Below, in pieces: positions 57,368-64,000 of a stretch of DNA of 64,000 bases. The stretch's first letter is position 1, and the number at the start of each line of letters is the position of its first letter. This DNA comes from Azolla caroliniana (taxonomy: Eukaryota; Polypodiophyta): the NCBI GenBank assembly GCA_043228905.1, contig JBHGNT010000022.1:12710001-12774000 (forward strand). The letters run 5' to 3'. The notes beneath the pieces are model-generated. The model was given only the letters and a program-made list of their open reading frames with translations, was not told the DNA's origin and did no database searches. The position numbers were made by a program, and so were the translations under genes.

Positions 57368-60300
57368 ATATACTCTCTATTGGTATTATCATAGGAGTTG
57401 TTGTAGGAATTGCCATTGGCATAGCAGTTGCTATTTGCTTATCTTTATGGATACACATTCAAAGCAAAGAGAATAACATTCAAAACACGAGTAATGAACA
57501 AAGAGGCATGACTCTACCCATTCGAGTAAATGCTGTGGATGCAAGTTCTGCCTTATCTGATGACATTACTGAATATGATTCACCCCCGATGGGAAATGAT
57601 CAAGGAATATTCTCATCATGGTTTGGAGGAAATGAGAAAAATTCAATTCTCACACATTCTGGACTACCAAATTATCCATACAGGTGTTTTTTTGTTATGC
57701 GATTGTTGCTTATGCTGAAAAATCCTCTGAAATACCTCCCAAGTTTCTGTTTATTTCCCCAAATGCCTTGAAGTTATCGTTATTTCCTCAAAGGTCCTTG
57801 TTGAATACTTCTTGAGCAATTATACAGTAAACTTCATCCCCGTTTTCTCAATTTTGTGTGCTATTTGAGCCGTTATTTGGTTGATTTTCTTTCTTTTGGG
57901 ACTAATGAAAAATTATGGGCATTTGGGGAAATGAAGAACAGCTCAGGGTATTTCAGAGTCTTTCCCATATTACTTTTTTCTAATGCCATATTTACACCTA
58001 TGGATGTGGGTGTTTGCATGTACATGCATTAGACAATAAGCATGAAGTGCTTGTTTTCATGTTTCTTGATTTTCACACATGTATTTAGGATATGTATCCT
58101 CATAATTGGTTATTAATGGAATAATGGCGTGAGAAGATAACAGGTCTTTACAATTGGTTGTTAATGGAATAATGATGTGGGAAGATAACACCCATTTGTG
58201 GTGAATCACCTTTAGAAACTAAGCTAGATGATATATTTTCTTGCAGGTATAATTTCATGTATACTTCAGATGTATGTGTGTATATATATATATACACACA
58301 CAGAATTTTGTGTGGATGTTTTTTGTTTGGAGAAAGTTAAGATGCATGAAGAAAGTGGCTCATCTCTAAATTCCACATGACACTTTAATTCCTTAATGGT
58401 CAACATTGTTGTCAGAAAACTTGTCATTGAATGATCATGTTTTTCAAGGTGAAGATGATTCTTGAATCATTTAAGAGTGTGTGCTTCACATGCTTTTGTT
58501 TATGTTTTCTTTTTTCTTTTTTATAAAAAAATCAAGTTTTAAGAGATAATCCTTGATTTTACTAAAGAACTTTGCGAACACATCTTGTGATTTTTGTCAT
58601 GAGCAATATTATGTTTTAGTCTACTTGCATTGATATTCAGACTTGTGATGGCATTTCCAATATTTGAAGGAGCTTTGAAGGAGTTTTAGTAAAATTATAG
58701 ACCATTTTTATGCAAGATCTTTTACAGGGATATACAGAAGGCAACCAACAACTTCACAAGTAAAATAGGTGAAGGTGCTTTTGGACCTGTTTATAAAGCA
58801 ATAATGCCACAAGGAGGCACTTTTGCGGTCAAGGTGCACTCTTCACATTCCAAGCAAGGGGAAAAAGAGTTTTTGGCAGAGGTAAGAAAAGGAAAGAAAA
58901 GGAAAGAAAGATATATTAAGGCCTCTAAAAGACCATAATGGTATATTAAACCTTACGAAACATTACAACTGGTTATGTTCCATTTTACATAGTTCCGAGA
59001 TGGTGGAGGAAAGACAACTTCAAAATTAAATTATATATATATGTTCGTAGAGTTTTCATGCGAGTATGCCTGTATCATTCCCGCTTGTCCACTAGTGTCT
59101 TCTGCTTTAATTGGATTATTTTCGTTCGTTTTCCCTAAGTCTACAAACGGTATTCCTTGTTTATGCTTTTAGTTTATCTTGCTAAGGCATGTAATGAAAT
59201 TTGTGAAAAACTGTAGTTTTAAATTCGGATTAAGAGAGTTGGAAGAAAACATGCATCATCTATGTGGTATTTTATGAAATTACAATTATTTTCAATGCAA
59301 AATCTGTATTTATGTATGTATTTTTTTGTATCTAGCATTTATTTATTTCTTACAAGATTGATATTTCAATAGGTGGCATTGTTAGGAAGATTGCACCATA
59401 GGAACTTGGTGAACCTTGTGGGATATTGTGCGGAGAAAGGCAACAGTATGTTAGTTTATGAGTATATGAGCAATGGAAGCTTGGCATCATTGTTATATGG
59501 TAATTGGAACGTATGCTTTTTGTATGGTGTTTTGAAGGTTCTGAAAAAAATTCCTAAATACAACACATCATCCTTATCTATCTATCTATCTATCTATTTA
59601 TCTATCTGTATATGGACAAACATGAATCATATACCATGATATCCGGGTTGCATAGGTGATGACCAGGAATCATTGACTTGGGATATGAGGATTGCAATAT
59701 CTCAAGATATTGCAAATGGAATTGAGTATCTTCATGAAGGGGTATGAGAATAGTTCTTTAAAAGGCCAAATGCCTATTACATTGTTTGCTTATTTCAACA
59801 TTTGAAGTGTCATCATACTTTGAATTAAGTTACTCTGGATTTGTTTTTTATCCACTCTTATTGATCATACTTTTATGCAATAATTCAGGCAATACCACCT
59901 ATCATCCATCGGGACATAAAATGCGCTAATATCTTGCTGGATGGATCCATGAAGGCCCGGGTAAGTATTATATTCAAGGGTTTTCTACCAGTGGAGAATA
60001 AAAAATATGATGGTTAATGCGGTTAGTTGTTTTTCATGAAATGTCACTTAAATGTGATCTTTAGAGAAAAGACAATGCTAAGAAAAAAAGGTGCATTAGA
60101 AGCATAAGCGAGAGCAGGATAAATTTCCATATGCATATTGGGTACTTGAATTCCATCAATATCAGAGCCCTGTTGTTGACGGATATCATATATGTGTGCA
60201 TAACCAAGGACAAGGTATCATCGTCTCGGTGACCAGTCTCACAAAACTTCTAGATATTAATAGCTTCCCTTCAAAAAATGTGATACACTATGTCCCTACC

Positions 60301-62965
60301 AAGATATCGTGGATGGCTTTAGTGTTTGGGGCTTTATAGTCAAGTGTTTTTAATACAAGTTGTTTAATCTCAAACAATGAGTAAGACCAAGGTACTGGAT
60401 AGACATGAACACCCAAAAAGAGAGAGAAAGAAAGATATATTAATGTCTTCTAAGACCAAAATTGGTCCATGAGACAATTGGTTTACAACAAAAATGGGGT
60501 ATTTACCCATTCATCGAAAGTAAAAATAAAATAAAATAAAACTTAAGCTAAAGAGTTCTAGAGCTTATATATTGTTTGCGATCTGGTGAATATTAGTACT
60601 TTAGAAATAACACAAGACACTTACAAAAGAGGATGAAGAGAGGTACATGCTTTGCAAAAGAATGTCTTTGAATGTCAGAGTAAGTTATCCCAAGCATGAC
60701 CTTTCAATGTGCATGCTTTATCCACCTGGTGACAATTTGCTGACCTACCTGCCAGTCTTTTGATATGTAGAGTAGGTATGCATTGTAGTGTTGTTTGAGG
60801 AAATTTGGTCATCATATTGATTAAAGGGTATGACTTTGGCCATCTTCTCTTATTGGTCTTCTATGGGATATTCGATGAGGATACATTGAATATGCGACCG
60901 TATATTGTGGGGTCGAAATGTAGACCTGTTGACATAGACAATAATCAAACATGAGACTGTATATGACTATGACTATGACCACACTTTCTTGGTCACAAGG
61001 AAATTTCTCTTATTTGTTTGTAGTGGTCATGTGACCTAATGCTGAGCAGGTTTACATTACTTGTATTGTTTTGAATATAGTAAATAGCCCTACACCCCAA
61101 AAAAAGATTAAAGCACAATGTGAAACATGGTCTTAATGTACCATTAATGATAGTAAAGACAAATTCAATGTATATGATGGTGTGGAGGCAAAACTTATGA
61201 TTAAGGTTTAGTGCATGGATTCAATTCTATGGTCAAATCACACTAATTCTATTCAATTCTGTCAATGGTGTTGCATTAATTGCAAAAAGCATTAAAAAAT
61301 TTGGCTTTAAGAATATCACGCTCAAGCAAAAATAAAATATAAATTTTATTATTGTTCTTAGAAGTCATCTATGACTTGCGGTACCAAAATGAAACATTTT
61401 CATATAGTGACTTTTGATGTTCAAGACTTTTACTCATGAACATCACAATTGTAAGTGCACATTGTGATTGAGAGGGAGATATGTGTAGGGCTAAATCTGG
61501 TTTGTTGAACATGCTATGACATATGTGGAGTTGGACTGTGGCCCATTGACATAGACGATAATCAAGTATGAGATGGTATATGACTTTGATCATGTTTTCA
61601 TGTTGATTTTCACAAGGTAATTTTCTCATGCCATGGCTTTTCTGAATCTGTTTGTAGTAGTCATGTGACATTATGCTGAGCATTTTTGTATCACTTGTAT
61701 TGTGTTTAGAATACAATATCCTTACGTGAAAACAATAAAATTAAAGCACAATGTGAGCCATTGCCTTCTATTAACAATAATAACGAGAAATATAATGTAT
61801 AAATGTGATGCTGCTGAGCTTGGGCTTTATTCATATCAAGTCTATATCAATGGCCCTAATGTGTTTAGTCATTGTAAAAGGCCTTCATATTTTTGACTTT
61901 GAGATCATTGCACTAAGGTAAAAGGCGAGAGATTTTATTATTATCCTCAGAAGTTGAATTTTTACGAAGTATGTGAAACATTTATCCTAAGTGAAACATT
62001 TCTAAGTTGATTTTATTATTATCCTAAGTGAAACATTTCTACAGGGTATGTGGAGGTGATTAGGACTCTTGATGTCTTAAGAATTTTACTAATGAATGTT
62101 GCATTTGTGAGTGCACATTGTGTGAGAGACGATAGGGTTTTATCTCAATTGGTAAGGTTTATAGGCTTCTAGAACCCCTACCATAACATTTTATCTTGGA
62201 ACCTATTCATTTGATAGCGGAATCTAGCAAAGTAATGATATAGTGAGATTTGTATATGGATGCATAAGTTAAAAGATAAAAGAGAGAGAGAGAGAGAGAG
62301 AGATCGGGATGTGATCATAATTTAAGTCATCTTTGAATTAGGTTGCAGATTTTGGTCTCTCGAAGGAGGTTAGTGCATCACATTCAAGTACTGGTGTTAA
62401 AGGAACATATGGCTACATGGATCCGGAGTACATTTCCACAAATAAATTTACCTTGAAGAGTGATGTGTATAGCTTTGGTGTATTGTTATTCGAGCTGATC
62501 ACGGCGAGAAGTCCGCAAAAGGGACTCATGGATTATGTTGGCCTGGTAAACTATAAACCATATAAACCTTATCTTACATTTGAAGATGACTTTTTCTTTT
62601 GTAAAAATATGATAAAACTACAAAAATGTCTGCCTTTTTCTTGTTATTTTGCAAAGGCTTTATTAAGTGTGGAGGGAGAAGAAGGGTGGGAAGAGATATT
62701 GGATGAAAGAATTAATGGGAAATGTAACTTATCGGAGGTGGCCATCGTTGCTAACATTGCCAGGCAATGTGTGAATCCCGATTCACACAATCGGCCGAAT
62801 ATGAGGGAGGTTGTGCAACAATTGATGAAGTTAGGGAATAAGAGACCAAGTAGTACACGCTCGATAGGTTCTGATGGTTCAAGCCAAACTGATGGAGATG
62901 TAGATGTTAGAGGTCGACGAGATCTGCTTCGTCTTGTTAGTATACCTGAACGACCAGAGCTCTAG
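57364..62965 (+). CDS. CRLK1-like: CRLK1-like receptor-like cytoplasmic/membrane kinase
   Basis: Exons 57364-57683, 58728-58881, 59373-59499, 59656-59741, 59889-59960, 62342-62545 and 62657-62965 join in phase: 1272 bases, 423 residues. Residues 5-29 form one Gly/Ile-rich membrane helix with almost nothing outside. The kinase domain starts at about 108 (DIQKAT). Key sites are GEGAFG (121-126), AVK with Lys142, [16 protein letters not shown] (236-240, an RD kinase), DFG (256-258) and GYMDPEYIS; all are intact. The layout, length and motifs match Arabidopsis CRLK1/2, Ca2+/calmodulin-regulated kinases of the plasma membrane linked to cold signalling through MEKK1. Calmodulin binding is not shown here. 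An in-frame TGA just upstream supports this start. Introns 2 and 5 contain LINE tails. Confidence 0.92.
58890..59030 (-). mobile_element. LINE 3'-tail fragment in intron 2 of the kinase gene
   Basis: The plus strand shows AAAGAAAGATATATTAAGGC, then GACCATAATGGTA. Reversed, this is the same tail (ACCA-TTA-TGGT, then TTAATATATCTTTC) as at 31500-31545. The 5' edge is vague. Confidence 0.6.
60418..60540 (-). mobile_element. LINE 3'-tail fragment in intron 5 of the kinase gene
   Basis: Reads GAAAGAAAGATATATTAATG, then GACCAAAATTGGTC and CATGAGACAATTGG. Reversed, it is TCTCATG, the hairpin GACCA-ATTT-TGGTC and TTAATATATCTTTC, the tail family also seen at 15932, 31508 and 58931. Confidence 0.65.
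60935..62135. repeat. Diverged ~600-bp tandem duplication in intron 5 of the kinase gene
   Basis: About 60935-61485 and 61545-62135 run in parallel: GACATAGACAATAATCAA / GACATAGACGATAATCAA, GTCATGTGAC, ATGCTGAGCA, TTAAAGCACAATGTGA, TTTTATTATT and GTGCACATTGTG occur in the same order. The second copy has an extra short internal repeat (CCTAAGTGAAACATTTCTA) near 61985-62040. Confidence 0.75.
62284..62303 (+). repeat. (AG)n run just upstream of kinase exon 6
   Basis: An AGAGAG run about 40 bases before the acceptor of exon 6. Between run and acceptor lies a short pyrimidine-poor stretch, so the acceptor (GAATTAG) is weak by eye. Confidence 0.75.
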
Positions 62966-64000
62966 TCATTTGATTCTAACCCATTACAACCATCTCATGT
63001 ATCCAAAGTCCTTTGTAACATAATAACGTAATCATCTTAGGATCCTTAAAGAGGATTTTGTCGATGAATATTTGTTGGGAGTTTGAGAACTTGTCACCCA
63101 AGGGAACACTTTTTAACATGTGAAATTTACAACACATGCTTTTGTGGAAATGGTTGGATTTTGAGTAACTAGTTATCGATGAAGATCAATTAACTAGTGA
63201 TTGGTTGATGGCAATAAATGAACTTTCCTTGCAATTCACAAATTATTATTCAACTTGTACGTAGGGATACAACCAACAAGCTATAATTAATAGTAGGAAC
63301 CTCAACTACATTTTAGAGCGTAAAGTTATCGAACTATATTATTAGCCCATGACTCACAGATAGGTTGATTATCAGTGAGAAACTAATTGACAATAAATTC
63401 AAACACATAGAACTTAACACATCTTTGGAATCCACATCCCATAGTTTCACCATTGGCACTGTGTGGCTTTATTAATCATCAAAGTCCAATCACATTGATT
63501 GTCGGCCTATGTTTTCTTGTACTTCAATTTGAATTATGTGTTTGACTCACAAGTTACCAAACAATGAAAAAACATTGACATATGATGAAGTTTCTCATAC
63601 CCATGATCCCTTCAACTCACATTCTAATCATACATTCATTGCTAGATATACTTCAATGTAATAGTGGATGTAGATTGTTATCATCATAGAGAGTTTAATG
63701 GTGAATATATATAGTGGTGAGGGGTCATAAGCTGACTCGAAGATTATCAATGTATGACTTACCTCAAACCATAACCTTATATCCCGTATCCAAGATTTAT
63801 GTAAATAGAATTGAAAAATGAAAATTGATATCAATCACACAAAATAGTCAGTATACTAATGAACAATATTCCATTCAAAAATGTGTTTCAAACACCACAC
63901 AAAGCACCCAATGGAAGGTAACTTAGTGTTCATGAGGTTCAATGATGGAAGTGTTCATTCTTGTGAATTAGTTGGGATGGGGGTGGGAGTGTTAGACCCC
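62966..64000. other. Kinase 3' flank, no further gene seen
   Basis: The first few hundred bases should contain the 3' UTR; the clearest candidate signals are AATAACG-like only. The remainder is AT-rich without recognisable genes or repeats. Confidence 0.5.

Noticed and set aside
1-64000. tRNA, rRNA or organelle-derived genes
   Set aside because: No cloverleaf with A/B boxes and no rRNA core was recognised by reading; a dedicated tRNA scan was not possible here, so weak ones could be missed.

Overview
This is a nuclear genomic segment from a land plant. It is AT-rich and has long intergenic stretches. It holds spliced plant genes with GT-AG introns, TATA and CT-rich leaders, plant L1-type LINEs with a zf-RVT-like C-terminus, and a Ty1/copia element primed by a TGGTATCAGAGC site. 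Species cannot be fixed from the sequence. The host proteins are clearly plant-like but diverge from the angiosperm forms I know, so a non-angiosperm lineage is possible; this is an impression only.

Four host genes can be read. (1) 570-926 (+): an intronless 118-residue, three-helix membrane protein of unknown function. (2) 5435-7075 (-): a three-exon gene for a 477-residue DCD-domain protein, with an inferred 5'-leader intron filled by a decayed 42-bp minisatellite. (3) 22849-36284 (-): a 15-exon gene for a 989-residue multi-pass membrane protein with a complete calcineurin-like metallophosphoesterase core. All 15 exons join in frame, one intron is GC-AG, and a ~129-bp tandem array with an ER-stress-element-like core lies upstream. 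(4) 57364-62965 (+): a seven-exon receptor-like kinase of the CRLK1 type (423 residues), with a leader intron and two short upstream ORFs.

The rest is mostly retroelement debris. A decayed copia element (8892-16089) has its 3' LTR split by a LINE that inserted at a CT tract. Other LINE remnants lie at 17.0-21.3 (the fullest), 29.6-31.6 (inside intron 9 of the phosphoesterase gene), 39.3-41.4, 45.1-47.6 (two pieces facing each other) and 51.0-52.9 kb. Short LINE tails sit in introns 2 and 5 of the kinase gene, and a 241-bp insert at 1.3-1.6 kb has an 18-bp target duplication.

Layout: 0-3.5 kb small membrane protein, short retro-insert, hairpin; 5.4-8.5 kb DCD gene; 8.7-16.3 kb copia plus nested LINE; 17-21.3 kb LINE; 22.8-36.5 kb phosphoesterase gene; 36.6-38.1 kb tandem array; 39-53 kb LINE fragments in gene-poor DNA; 54.8-63 kb CRLK-like kinase with a repeat-rich promoter. 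No operon-like or pathway linkage between the host genes is visible. The most unusual signals are regulatory and repeat-based: the ERSE-like array, a LINE 3'-end hairpin kept by paired changes, and direct duplications of more than 100 bp that exactly bracket two retroelements.
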